The position numbers were made by a program, and so were the translations under genes. Below the pieces are notes generated by a model, which was not told the origin of the DNA, did not search any database, and worked only from the letters and a program-made list of their open reading frames with translations. Shown piece after piece: positions 52,915 through 61,072 of a stretch of 64,000 nucleotides of DNA (the stretch's first letter is position 1; each line of letters begins with the position of its first letter). Source of the DNA: Phenylobacterium haematophilum. GTDB lineage: Bacteria > Pseudomonadota > Alphaproteobacteria > Caulobacterales > Caulobacteraceae. The stretch is from assembly GCF_014196295.1 (NCBI RefSeq), contig NZ_JACIDK010000006.1, positions 62,001-126,000 on the forward strand, given 5' to 3'.

Positions 52915-55547
52915 AGCACCAGCCTGTCCCAGCTCGCATAATGTTCGCCACTGCGGCGGCCGCGCGGCAGGCTGAGCGCAACGAGCGCGAGCCCCAGCGC
53001 GATGCTGGCGATGCGGCCCACCGGCGTGTCGCCGCTCAATAGGAAGGGCGCGGCGACGAGCCAAAGGCCCAGCGCTGCGTTCACCAGCCGGAGCGCGCGC
53101 GCGACCTCCGAGGTGGCGATGATCGCGACGGTGATCACGAGCGCGCCGATGACATGGTCGCTGTTGGCCATCTCGCCGGAGGCTCCGAACACGACCCGCG
53201 TCAGCATCAGGAGGCCGCCGACAGCGACGCTGACCACTAACGTCCAGGGCAGGGTCATCCCCCGCACCGAATCCTTCCAGAAGGCGCTGGGGCTGGCCAG
53301 CGCGTCGGCGTCGTCCACCTTGCCCGCGTCCACGGGGCCACCCTGGAAGAAGGTGCGGATCACCGGCTTTCCGGTGCAATGCACCCACCAGAGGTACTGT
53401 CCCATTGCGATCACCTCATCCAGCGCGAACGGGATCATGACCAGCATCGCCAGGGCCGCCAGCAGGCAGAGCGTACACCAGGTGCCGATGACGATCGGCT
53501 GGATGATGATGAAATAGATGCTGACCACACCCAGCGGGATGACCAGGATGCCGAAGAAGGTCACCATCCACGGCATCGTGCGCCAGCGGTCGCGCCCGCC
53601 CATGACCGCCATCAGGATCTCGAGCGTGTAGCTGATCGCGCCCAGGCCCGCATCGGGGACCGGCCACGCCTTCGAGACGGAGGAGGAGATGATCTCCTCT
53701 GTGCCGTTCTTCAGGTTGGCAGGATCGCCGCCGAAGAACGGCTCGAACACCGCGTCGATGTGCCCGAGCTGATAGGCGGTGAGCACGCGGGAGATCAGCA
53801 GGCCGATCAGGCCCAGCAAGGCGATCGGCACGCGCTGCGCCCAGGTCGAGGGACAGTAGGTCCAGCCTGGGGGAATGTTCTTCGGGTCCATCATCCCGGC
53901 CATGCTCATCCCCGGCATCATCGGGATGAGCACCGAGAACGCGATCACGAGCACGCCCACGAGAGTGTCGTTGAGGTATTGCGCGGCGCTGGGCGTCCAG
54001 AACAGCATCGGTGCGAAGAGCAGCCAGAGGCCCACGAAGGTATTGGCCCATTGGGCGAACCAGGCCGTTCGCCTGGAGAGCGAAAGCGTCCCGAACCCGG
54101 CGATCGCCAGGCCGCTGAGGAGATCGCTCAGGAGGAGCGCGGTGGCCCGCGCATCGAGGCTGGCCAGCCCGCGGTCTTCGGTCACCGCCCGAACCAGCGG
54201 GCTCGCCGCGGCCGCGCCCAGCCCGTCGTAGATGAACGGGCTGGCGGCGAGCCAGAGGCCCAGGCCGATATTGGCGAAGTGCGCCCAGCGGACGCGGCGG
54301 GCGTCGGCCTCCATCATCGCCATGTGGTCGTGTCCGCCCCCGCCGTGTGTGGCGTGCTGTCCACCTGGCGCGGCGCCTGCCGCTGCCGACGGGTCCGGAT
54401 GATGCGCCATCTGGTCGCCCGTTCTGGGCGGTTCGGCGGGCACGGCGGCGTCCTGGCCGGGCGCGTGCGACGCGTCATGCGGCCGATTCCAGGCCACGAC
54501 CGCAGAATCCAGGCCATTGGTCTCGTACCATCCCTGGGGATCGCGCTTCAGCGCGTCCACGATCTTCGGTAGGGTGGCCCTGAGACTGTGCCGCGGCGTC
54601 CAATCGAGCAGGGTTTGGGCGCGGGTTATATCGAGCACATAGTGGTCGTTCGACTGGTCGACCATCCAGGGCTTGACGAACTTCTGGTCGCCGAGCGCCT
54701 CGGTCTGCAACCAGGCGCCCAGTTTGGCGACGGGCTTGGGGATGCGCACCGTGTCCCAGTCTTCGCCGTGCAGCGTCCGGCCGATGATGTCCTGCACCTC
54801 GCCATAGCCGATCGCCTCCGGCTCCCCGAGCAACAGAGGGAGCTCGGGCGGCAGTTGGGCGCGGCGCGCGACGAGCTTGGCGATCGCGTCGACCAGATCC
54901 TCGAGATGCATAAAGGACTGCCCGGCGCAGAGCATGCCCGGGTAGACGTGCGCGGTCAGCCGATGCTCGTAGATGCGCGCCACGTGCTCAGCGACGAAGG
55001 GGGAGTGGGCCAGGTCGTCGTAGACGCCGGCGATGCGCAGCAGCACGAGGGGAATGTCGCCATGCTCCTCGCGCAGCAGGGCTTCACTCCTGACCTTCGA
55101 CTCCGGATAGGCCCAGCCCGCCGCGATGGGCGAGTCCTCGTTGATGGTCTTGTCCGGCCGGTCGGTCGGCTGATGCACCAGCATGGTGCTCGCCAGGATG
55201 AACTGGCCGACCTCGAATCCACGGAGGCCCTCGATCAGACGTCGCGCGCCCTGAACCGTGATCTTGTCGTAGAGCGGATTGGGCTTGCCGGAGACATCGA
55301 AGTAGGCGGCCAGATGGACGACAGAGGCGATCCGGCCGCCGAAACGGGCGCGGACCGCCTCCAGGGCCTTGGCGACCCCCTCGTCGGTTCCGAGGTCGAA
55401 ATCGACCGCGTCAGCCTCAGCGGGGGGGTCCGGCGGACCGGCGCGGTCCAGCGCCACCACCTGGTAGTCCTGCGCCAGGCGTTTGATCACCGCGCTGCCG
55501 ATGAAGCCGCTGCCGCCGGTCACCAGCACGAACTCGCGTTCCGCCAT
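52911..55547 (-). CDS. SDR-SPW-VKOR-SPW fusion membrane protein
   Basis: The protein has 878 residues. Residues 1-345 are an NAD-dependent epimerase/dehydratase-like SDR (TGGSGFIG 10-17, catalytic Y147-x3-K151). A His/Gly-rich linker (about 381-410) follows, then SPW-type membrane repeats near 421-445 and 497-545. Next comes a vitamin K epoxide reductase-like domain (570-720) with the redox pair CTLC (C691, C694), and a C-terminal SPW-like repeat. The loop cysteine pair of classic VKOR is not seen; TEEIISSS sits where CE-x-I/L-x-S is usual. It could pass electrons from DsbA-like proteins to quinone. The role of the SDR part is unknown. Confidence 0.82.
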   Translation of the reverse strand: MAEREFVLVTGGSGFIGSAVIKRLAQDYQVVALDRAGPPDPPAEADAVDFDLGTDEGVAKALEAVRARFGGRIASVVHLAAYFDVSGKPNPLYDKITVQGARRLIEGLRGFEVGQFILASTMLVHQPTDRPDKTINEDSPIAAGWAYPESKVRSEALLREEHGDIPLVLLRIAGVYDDLAHSPFVAEHVARIYEHRLTAHVYPGMLCAGQSFMHLEDLVDAIAKLVARRAQLPPELPLLLGEPEAIGYGEVQDIIGRTLHGEDWDTVRIPKPVAKLGAWLQTEALGDQKFVKPWMVDQSNDHYVLDITRAQTLLDWTPRHSLRATLPKIVDALKRDPQGWYETNGLDSAVVAWNRPHDASHAPGQDAAVPAEPPRTGDQMAHHPDPSAAAGAAPGGQHATHGGGGHDHMAMMEADARRVRWAHFANIGLGLWLAASPFIYDGLGAAAASPLVRAVTEDRGLASLDARATALLLSDLLSGLAIAGFGTLSLSRRTAWFAQWANTFVGLWLLFAPMLFWTPSAAQYLNDTLVGVLVIAFSVLIPMMPGMSMAGMMDPKNIPPGWTYCPSTWAQRVPIALLGLIGLLISRVLTAYQLGHIDAVFEPFFGGDPANLKNGTEEIISSSVSKAWPVPDAGLGAISYTLEILMAVMGGRDRWRTMPWMVTFFGILVIPLGVVSIYFIIIQPIVIGTWCTLCLLAALAMLVMIPFALDEVIAMGQYLWWVHCTGKPVIRTFFQGGPVDAGKVDDADALASPSAFWKDSVRGMTLPWTLVVSVAVGGLLMLTRVVFGASGEMANSDHVIGALVITVAIIATSEVARALRLVNAALGLWLVAAPFLLSGDTPVGRIASIALGLALVALSLPRGRRSGEHYASWDRLVL

Positions 55548-55659
55548 CGTGCGTTCCCTTCGCCTCAGTCGTCTGGACTCGCTCTATGGGGATACGCGCG
55601 GACCCGCGGCCACCCAGCAGAACCAAGTCGGTTTTCCGCCGCCGCGCCCGGCGCGACGG

Positions 55660-55857
55660 CTAACGGTTGCGGGCATGCCAGAAGGCGTCGATCATGGCTC
55701 CGATACCCAGCAAGGCCATGACCGTGGCGTCGCCGAAGAGATGCTGCCGGGACAGACCAAAGACTGGCCCGCCGCGCATCTCGCTGACCCACGCTGTGAC
55801 GAGGGCCAGAAAAGCCAAGCCGAGGAAGATCCTCCCGATCACCACCATGACTGTCAT
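55660..55857 (-). CDS. Small membrane protein
   Basis: The protein has 65 residues with two hydrophobic segments (VVIGRIFLGLAFLALVTAWV and ATVMALLGIGAMIDAFW). GGAGG lies six bases upstream of ATG 55857. It lies 112 bases upstream of the SDR-VKOR fusion on the same strand. No family is recognised. Confidence 0.55.
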   Translation of the reverse strand: MTVMVVIGRIFLGLAFLALVTAWVSEMRGGPVFGLSRQHLFGDATVMALLGIGAMIDAFWHARNR

Positions 55858-55901
55858 GCTGCGAGCCTCCTCTGTGATCGACGTCTCAGGGGCGTCGGAG
55901 C

Positions 55902-56201
55902 CTAACGCTCAATCTCGCCCTCAAGAAGGGTGGACGGGGCGAAGTGACCGGCGCTGGAAAACACCGCATAATGCCTCGGCGTGACCATGGCCGACGCGAC
56001 GAGCGTGGAGCCCGTGGTCACGCCCATCGCCAGCGCCAGCATGATCGAGGCGACCCGTACCGGTAGGAGCTCCGCCAGAACGCGGGCCTCCTCTCGCAGG
56101 GCCACGATTCTGCGGAGGACTTCGGCTTCCATGCTATCGAATCGCGCATCGGCTGGCGTCGCCGCCAGGTCTGCCATCAGCCGGTCCAGGCATTCGCTCA
56201 T
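55902..56201 (-). CDS. Small membrane-anchored protein
   Basis: The protein has 99 residues. An acidic, helical N-terminal half (SECLDRLMADLAATPADARFD; EAEVLRRIVALREEARV) is followed by one membrane helix (SIMLALAMGVTTGSTLVAS) and a short outer tail. The shape is that of small anti-sigma or sensor proteins, but no partner sigma factor gene is adjacent, so I leave it unassigned. ATG 56201 is chosen from the frame that extends to 56348. Confidence 0.55.
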   Translation of the reverse strand: MSECLDRLMADLAATPADARFDSMEAEVLRRIVALREEARVLAELLPVRVASIMLALAMGVTTGSTLVASAMVTPRHYAVFSSAGHFAPSTLLEGEIER

Positions 56202-56286
56202 CTGCGCACCTTTCACCCCGTCCTTGGGGATACGCGTCAGGCGAACTCCAGCCCTTAGATCGGCGATCGTATGAGCTGATGTTTGG

Positions 56287-56412
56287 TTAGAAGAGACGGC
56301 GGCCCTGTTGCGAACCGCGTCCGCGGGCCTTGCGCTGCAAGCGCGCAAAGAACGCCGCGACGAGATAGACCGCCAATCCGATCATCGAATAGAGCAGGAT
56401 GTCGCGCAGCAT
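56287..56412 (-). CDS. 41-residue membrane protein
   Basis: A short frame starts at ATG 56412, eight bases after the stop of the DUF2231 gene, and ends in TAA at 56287. It encodes a membrane helix (LLYSMIGLAVYLVAAFF) and a strongly basic tail (LQRKARGRGSQQGRRL). No separate RBS is obvious; translation may be coupled to the upstream gene. A single-pass small protein is plausible. Confidence 0.45.
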   Translation of the reverse strand: MLRDILLYSMIGLAVYLVAAFFARLQRKARGRGSQQGRRLF

Positions 56413-56420
56413 GGTCAGGA

Positions 56421-56975
56421 TCACCGCGTCGCCGCGGCGTGCTCGCTGCCGTGGGCGGCGCTCCCCGTCGCCGCGGCGGCATCGTGTGATGCGTCCGCAT
56501 CCTCGGCGCCCACCGCCTTGGAGACGCCGACGCCATGCCGATAGACCATCTCACCGCCGAGCCAGCCAGTGATGGCGAGCAATCCGACGCAGATGGCCGA
56601 CAGGACGACCCCGAATGGGGCCACGGCGGCTTCCGGTTCGCGCCGGCGTAGGATGAGGTTCATCGCGGCCAGCGCCACAAGGCCAAGGTTCATCAGGCCA
56701 TGGATCCAGGCCAGGCGCCAGCGCCGCGCATGTTCGATCGTGAGCAGGTCGATCGCACCGGGAACGGCGGCGAGCAGCCCCATCGCGACGCCTGCGGCGA
56801 GCAGCCAAACGGAGCTTTGCGCCCAGAACGCTCCGCTCGTTGCGAGGTAGACCACGTCCGTAACGAAGGCGCCGATGAAGAGCGTGATCGGAAATCCGAC
56901 GAGCATGGGGTGGAGCGGGTGGCCCCCTAGCGCCGCCGTGCTGCCGGTCCCCGATGTGTGGGTGTGATGGTCCAT
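56421..56975 (-). CDS. DUF2231 family membrane protein
   Basis: The protein has 184 residues. The start GGHPLHPMLVGFPITLFIGAFVTDVVYL is the DUF2231 hallmark. Four helices follow, then a C-terminal Ala/His-rich hydrophilic tail (AAAATGSAAHGSEHAAATR). Members lie beside cytochromes and metal genes, and a role in redox or metal handling is suspected. The first residues MDHHTHT may bind metal. It is transcribed leftward into the small membrane genes. Confidence 0.82.
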   Translation of the reverse strand: MDHHTHTSGTGSTAALGGHPLHPMLVGFPITLFIGAFVTDVVYLATSGAFWAQSSVWLLAAGVAMGLLAAVPGAIDLLTIEHARRWRLAWIHGLMNLGLVALAAMNLILRRREPEAAVAPFGVVLSAICVGLLAITGWLGGEMVYRHGVGVSKAVGAEDADASHDAAAATGSAAHGSEHAAATR

Positions 56976-57120
56976 GGTGGCCTGTCCTGGAGAACACCCG
57001 CCGGTTCGCAGGCGTCCCGCGAAACCTTCCGGCGGGGTAGTGATTTCTGGCGTTTTGAGGGACTAGACCCGGCTGGGGCGTATGCGTCTTAGAGCAGGCC
57101 GCAGCGTCTGGAGCGTACCC

Positions 57121-57441
57121 ATGCCCGAACCCCTTGCCTTGCTGATCCAGATCGGGCGTGGTCCTGCGGCCGGTGAGCAGGATCGCGCCTGGCGCGCGCC
57201 AAGACGCTTCGCCGTCACCGCCTCGGCTGCACTGCTGTCGCTCGGCCTCAGTGGGTGCATTAGCGCCGCGGAGATGGCGGCTCGACACCGGCAGGCGTGC
57301 GTCACCTACGGCTTCTCGCCGGGCACCGAAGCCTATGCCAACTGTCTCCTGCAACTCGACGTCGGGGAGTACGGCTACGGCCATCATGGCCGGCCGCGGC
57401 TGGCGCCGCATCCTTACACCGCGCCGCCACCCATATCCTAG
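57121..57441 (+). CDS. Small lipoprotein
   Basis: The protein has about 106 residues. A long N-terminal lead ends in a hydrophobic segment and lipobox LSGC. The mature part carries CVTYGFSPGTEAYANCLLQLD, a pattern I know from short proteobacterial lipoproteins of unknown role, and a His/Pro-rich tail. The start is uncertain: ATG 57121 is used, ATG 57082 is possible, and the lead before the lipobox is longer than usual in either case. Confidence 0.6.
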   Translation: MPEPLALLIQIGRGPAAGEQDRAWRAPRRFAVTASAALLSLGLSGCISAAEMAARHRQACVTYGFSPGTEAYANCLLQLDVGEYGYGHHGRPRLAPHPYTAPPPIS

Positions 57442-57701
57442 CAATTGCGACAATGCGGTCCTCGTCGCGGCTCAGCTACCAAACTGATCTGCGGAACCCT
57501 GACCGCGCAGCGCTCGACGCCATGAGGGCCCCAGCCTAAGTCGCGCGTATCCAGATTAGAGCCCCCGATCGGCTCTGGTGGCTGAGCTGGCCCGATCCCC
57601 GCCAGCGACCCATCTCGGTCGCGCCCCGTCTTTCCCGGCGTTTCCGCCACGCGGGCCGCTCGTTCGAAGGGGCGACCTGTGGTGACGACAGGAGGCGCGC
57701 C

Positions 57702-58054
57702 ATGACACGTTGTTTGAAGATGATCCTGTTTTGTTCGGCCCTGGCGCTCCCCGCCGTAGCCTCTGCGCACGACCGGATGCCGCGAGACCGGCGGGGAGAT
57801 GGGTGGAACATGGCTATAGCACCTACCCGCGAGGCGACTATCTGCCCGCTTACCGCGGCTACGCCGGTTACTCGGGCTACTCTGCGCCGTATTGGACGCC
57901 GGGCCCTCGGGTCTACGTCTACCCACATGGGACGCGCGTCTGGTACGGGCCAAGCGCTGCGCCGAATTACGGCCACGGCCCGGTCGGACCCCCCGGCTAC
58001 GCGTATGGTGGCCATCACCGCCCCCACCACGTCGACCGCCACCATGGCTGGTAG
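57702..58054 (+). pseudogene. Secreted Tyr/Gly-rich protein with a frameshift
   Basis: ATG 57702 with a strong AGGAGG site begins a clear signal peptide (MILFCSALALPAVASAH). After about 33 residues the sensible sequence moves to another frame, which reads EHGYSTYPRGDYLPAYRGYAG and ends in TAG at 58054 after a His-rich tail. Adding one G to the GGGG run near 57793-57796 joins both parts. The restored product, about 117 residues, would be an exported Tyr/Gly/Pro/His-rich protein. Real mutation or sequencing error cannot be told apart here. Confidence 0.75.
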
Positions 58055-58106
58055 GGCCCGAGAACATCCGGACCCGGGTTCAGCCTGCGTCCGGGGCGAG
58101 GACAAC

Positions 58107-58337
58107 CTATTGATCCGGCTTTAGATCGGAGGCGGACTCGGCGGCGCCTTCGGTCCAGTCATATTCGGCGCTGAGAAATCCGTTCTCGACGGCCGTGGCG
58201 CGAACGGCGATCCCGGTGCAAAGGAGGCGCTCTGCGCCAGGCAGGGCTTCGATCGCCTCACGGGTCGCTAAGCGATTGGCGGAAGTGGGCGCGCCGCCCG
58301 CAGGGTAGGTGAAGTGGTAGACCGTGACCATTGACAT
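58107..58337 (-). CDS. Small hypothetical protein
   Basis: The protein has 76 residues. It begins MVTVYHFTYP and contains TREAIEALPGAERLLCTGIAV, a pattern seen in short Caulobacter-type proteins of unknown function. AAGGAGGCGC directly precedes ATG 58337. It is soluble with no signal peptide and lies 37 bases downstream of the thioredoxin-reductase-like gene on the same strand. Confidence 0.6.
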   Translation of the reverse strand: MSMVTVYHFTYPAGGAPTSANRLATREAIEALPGAERLLCTGIAVRATAVENGFLSAEYDWTEGAAESASDLKPDQ

Positions 58338-58374
58338 TGCGCCTCCTTAGCGAGCGGCTCTCGGCCGCGCTGCT

Positions 58375-59358
58375 TCAGTCATGGACGGCGCGCACAGGCG
58401 GCAGGCTATTGTGGATCGCGGTCGCGGCGATCGCCGCTTCGCCGACGGCGACGCTGATCTGGTCGAGACCCCGCACCACGTCGCCAGCCGCATAGACGCC
58501 CGGCAAGAAGGTGCGCTGGTGCTCATCGACGAGGATACACCCGGACCCGTCAGTGACCACCCCGATGGTCTCGGCGAGACTGGATTGTGGCTCGACGCCC
58601 AGGGCGCCGTAGACCACTTCGAAGGGCTCGAGCTCCGATCCGTCGATCCGCAAGGCGTGCAACCGATTGTCCTGGACCTTAAGGCCATCCGGCTGCACCA
58701 CGATCAACGGGACGCCCGCGCGGTCCAGCGCCTCGTGGCTGACCCGCGAGACCTTATGGTTGGAGCCCAGCGTCAGCAGGCTGACGCTGGGGCTGTAAGC
58801 CCGGAGGAACAACGCCTCGCGTGCGGCGTGATCGTCCATGCCGATGACGGCGATCCTGTCCAGCATGGCTTCGAACCCGTCGCAGATGGGGCAAAACCGA
58901 AGCAGCCCCTCACGGATCGCCTGCTCGGGCTCGGAGATCGGCGGTCGTCGGTCAATCACCCCGGTGGCGAAGAGAACGGTGCGGCCGAGCACCGCCCGGT
59001 CCGCGAGGGTCGCGCGCCAAAGGGTGTCGTCGACGCTATCTAACCGCATCACCTGACCTACCCAATCCACGGGCCCAAACTGCGCCAGCTGTTCGCGCAG
59101 TTGGGCGAGCAAGTCCTGCCCGCGGACACCCCCCGCAAAACCGGGGAAATTGTGACTGCGTGGGATTAAGCCCGCGCGGCTCTGTCCGCCGTCGGCCACC
59201 AGCACCGTTCGGCGAAACCGCCGCAGATAGAGCGCCGCAGCGAGGCCGGCCGGACCCGCGCCGAGGATCAGACAATCGAAGATGTCGTCCGCTGAAGGCT
59301 TCGGATCGACCCCATCGTTAGGGCGGGGGCTCTCGTGTGTCTGCGGCTCAGTGGCCAT
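58375..59358 (-). CDS. Thioredoxin-reductase-like FAD oxidoreductase
   Basis: The protein has 327 residues. The FAD motif GAGPAG lies at 33-38, the redox-active CPICD at C156/C159/D160, and the C-terminal FAD motif GVYAAGDVVRGLDQ near 286. The NAD(P)H site reads IGMDDHAAREA in place of the usual G-G/D-G-x2-A, so cofactor use may be altered or lost. It overlaps the cytochrome c gene by 11 bases. Its electron partner is unknown; no thioredoxin gene is adjacent. Confidence 0.82.
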   Translation of the reverse strand: MATEPQTHESPRPNDGVDPKPSADDIFDCLILGAGPAGLAAALYLRRFRRTVLVADGGQSRAGLIPRSHNFPGFAGGVRGQDLLAQLREQLAQFGPVDWVGQVMRLDSVDDTLWRATLADRAVLGRTVLFATGVIDRRPPISEPEQAIREGLLRFCPICDGFEAMLDRIAVIGMDDHAAREALFLRAYSPSVSLLTLGSNHKVSRVSHEALDRAGVPLIVVQPDGLKVQDNRLHALRIDGSELEPFEVVYGALGVEPQSSLAETIGVVTDGSGCILVDEHQRTFLPGVYAAGDVVRGLDQISVAVGEAAIAATAIHNSLPPVRAVHD

Positions 59359-59986
59359 CGCCAGTGTGCCCGTCTGACTCCTTGGAGGGCATCGCCATGC
59401 CAGGCATCCCGCCTTCCTTCATCATCTCGTCGTGGCCCGCGGGAGCGCTCTTGATGGCGGCTTGGTACTGTGCGGGCGACATCTTGGGCAGCTGGCGGAC
59501 AAAGGCCACCATGTCCCAGATCAGCTCGTCGCTGTGGGTTCGTCCCCACGCCGGCATCGCGGTCATCTTGATCCCGTGCTTGATCGCCCAGAATTGTTCG
59601 CCTGCGGAGAGGTCTGCGTGCCGCCAGAGCTCAGGGGCTTGCGGATAGAGCCCTTGGCTCATCTCGGTTTTTTCGAGGCCGGGCGCCAGATGGCAGCCGC
59701 TGCACATCTCGGTGTAGAGCCCCGCGCCGCTGGCGATCCGCTTCGGGTCGTTCAGGTTCGCCGGGGCCTTGACGCCCGCCGCCCTGACGCTGATGGACCG
59801 GTCGCGCAGGGTTTCCAGCACCTTGTAGACCGGTCGCGTGTGAGGGGCGTCGGCGCCGATGTTGTAGAGCCCCAGCCCGATCGTCACGCCGACCGCCGCT
59901 GCCGCGAGCAGCCCAGCCGCGCCAAGCACGACGACGATTCCGAGGTGCGTCCTCGGATGCCTCAGATCCCAGCCCATCACCTGCAT
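59348..59986 (-). CDS. Membrane-anchored c-type cytochrome
   Basis: The protein has 212 residues. One N-terminal helix (about 16-40) is not followed by a cleavage site. The haem motif CSGCH lies at C95, C98, H99, and a methionine ligand in KMTAMPAWG. A Met/His-rich tail (GMPGMAMPSKESDGHTGDGH) may bind metal. It precedes and overlaps the thioredoxin-reductase-like gene by 11 bases, so the two are one transcript. AGAGT precedes ATG 59986. Confidence 0.85.
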   Translation of the reverse strand: MQVMGWDLRHPRTHLGIVVVLGAAGLLAAAAVGVTIGLGLYNIGADAPHTRPVYKVLETLRDRSISVRAAGVKAPANLNDPKRIASGAGLYTEMCSGCHLAPGLEKTEMSQGLYPQAPELWRHADLSAGEQFWAIKHGIKMTAMPAWGRTHSDELIWDMVAFVRQLPKMSPAQYQAAIKSAPAGHDEMMKEGGMPGMAMPSKESDGHTGDGH

Positions 59987-60094
59987 ACTCTTGCCTCCCT
60001 TAGAGATTCGCTGAGATTGAGGGGCTCCCAGTGGGGGGCGCCTGTCTCGAACATGAATTTGGTTTAATGTCGTCAGGTCCGCCGCCGGGCGGCG

Positions 60095-60358
60095 CTACAT
60101 GGCCGCGATCCGCTGCGCGATATTCTCCATGAAGCCTTTCATGAGGGCGGCCATCATCGGCAGGAAGATCAGGAGCGCGATGAAGATCGCCACGATCTTG
60201 GGCGCGTAAACGAGCGTCTGCTCCTGGATTTGCGTCAGGGCCTGCAAAAGTCCGATCACGACGCCGACAACCAGGCCGACGGTCAATACCGGCGCCGAGA
60301 CTAGAACCGTCAGCCAGATGGCGTCGCGCGCCACGTCGAGGACCTCGGCGCCGTCCAT
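60095..60358 (-). CDS. fliQ: Flagellar export protein FliQ (orphan)
   Basis: The protein has 87 residues and two membrane helices. EVLDVARDAIWLTVLVSAPVL, QALTQIQEQTLVYAPKIVAI and GFMENIAQRIAAM match Caulobacter-type FliQ closely. FliQ is a component of the flagellar type III export gate and is normally encoded with fliP and fliR. Neither is adjacent here, and the neighbours are redox and signalling genes. It may be a moved or spare copy. Confidence 0.88.
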   Translation of the reverse strand: MDGAEVLDVARDAIWLTVLVSAPVLTVGLVVGVVIGLLQALTQIQEQTLVYAPKIVAIFIALLIFLPMMAALMKGFMENIAQRIAAM

Positions 60359-60567
60359 CAGCGCCGCGGTGCGGGTGGGGACCCGTGGAAATCCCGATGT
60401 GACTCGGAGATCCAGATCCGGCCATCTGCTTTGGGTGTGCTCGTTCCGACGACTTCATAGGCGGTCAGTCCGACAATAACGGCGGCGACGAGGAGCGCCG
60501 CCATCCAAAAGAGTGGGCCGCGCCGACGGCCGCTCGCGCGATCGGGTCTTGTCTTCTCGCGGACCAC
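60358..60567 (-). CDS. Small single-helix protein upstream of fliQ
   Basis: The frame starts at GTG 60567 and encodes 69 residues, with one membrane segment (WMAALLVAAVIVGLTAYEVV) after a basic start. Its stop overlaps the fliQ start by one base (TGATG), which supports co-translation. No family is recognised; the start codon lacks a strong RBS. Confidence 0.45.
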   Translation of the reverse strand: MVREKTRPDRASGRRRGPLFWMAALLVAAVIVGLTAYEVVGTSTPKADGRIWISESHRDFHGSPPAPRR

Positions 60568-60740
60568 AGGATTCCCCTGCCAGCACTGCTAATGGGTTTA
60601 CGCGCCGGGTCCCGTCCAACCCTCAGCGCGCGCCAGATCGCCTAAATCCGATGTCACGTCCGCTTGCGGTCCACGACATCCGGGTGGGCGACAACGCTCC
60701 TGTTCGCCGACCTTCTGTCGGCCAGTCCAAGGAGCATCCC

Positions 60741-61072
60741 ATGCAACGCCTTCTTGCCGCCGCCGCCGCGACGGCCGTCCTCACGATCGCCTCGGCCGCC
60801 TCGGCGCAGCCCTACGGCCATCCCGGCGCGTCTTATGCGCATCGGCCAGCCCCTGGCGCGCGAACCCTTACGGCGCCGCGAGAACGTACCAGGACGACCG
60901 TGCCTACTACGGCGGCGCCCGCTATGACTACGGCGCCCGTCACAGCTACGGTTCTGCGGTCGGCTCCACCCGTCCATACGGCGCCTATGGGTATGCGCCC
61001 AATCGCACCTATGGCGGCTGGGGCGCGCGCTTCACCCTTCCGTTCCGATCACACGGCCGGTCTCACCGGTGA
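60741..61072 (+). pseudogene. Secreted Tyr/Gly-rich protein with a frameshift
   Basis: ATG 60741 with AAGGAG upstream begins a signal peptide (RLLAAAAATAVLTIASAASA). After about residue 38 the coherent sequence switches frame to ANPYGAARTYQDDRAYYGG..., ending in TGA at 61072. Adding one C to the CCCC run at 60850-60853 restores one reading frame. The last 41 bases overlap the end of the histidine kinase gene on the other strand. The product would be a small exported Tyr/Gly/Arg-rich protein. Confidence 0.72.

Noticed and set aside
55902..56201. Anti-sigma factor
   Set aside because: The shape fits, but no ECF sigma gene is adjacent and no anti-sigma motif is visible, so the function was left open.
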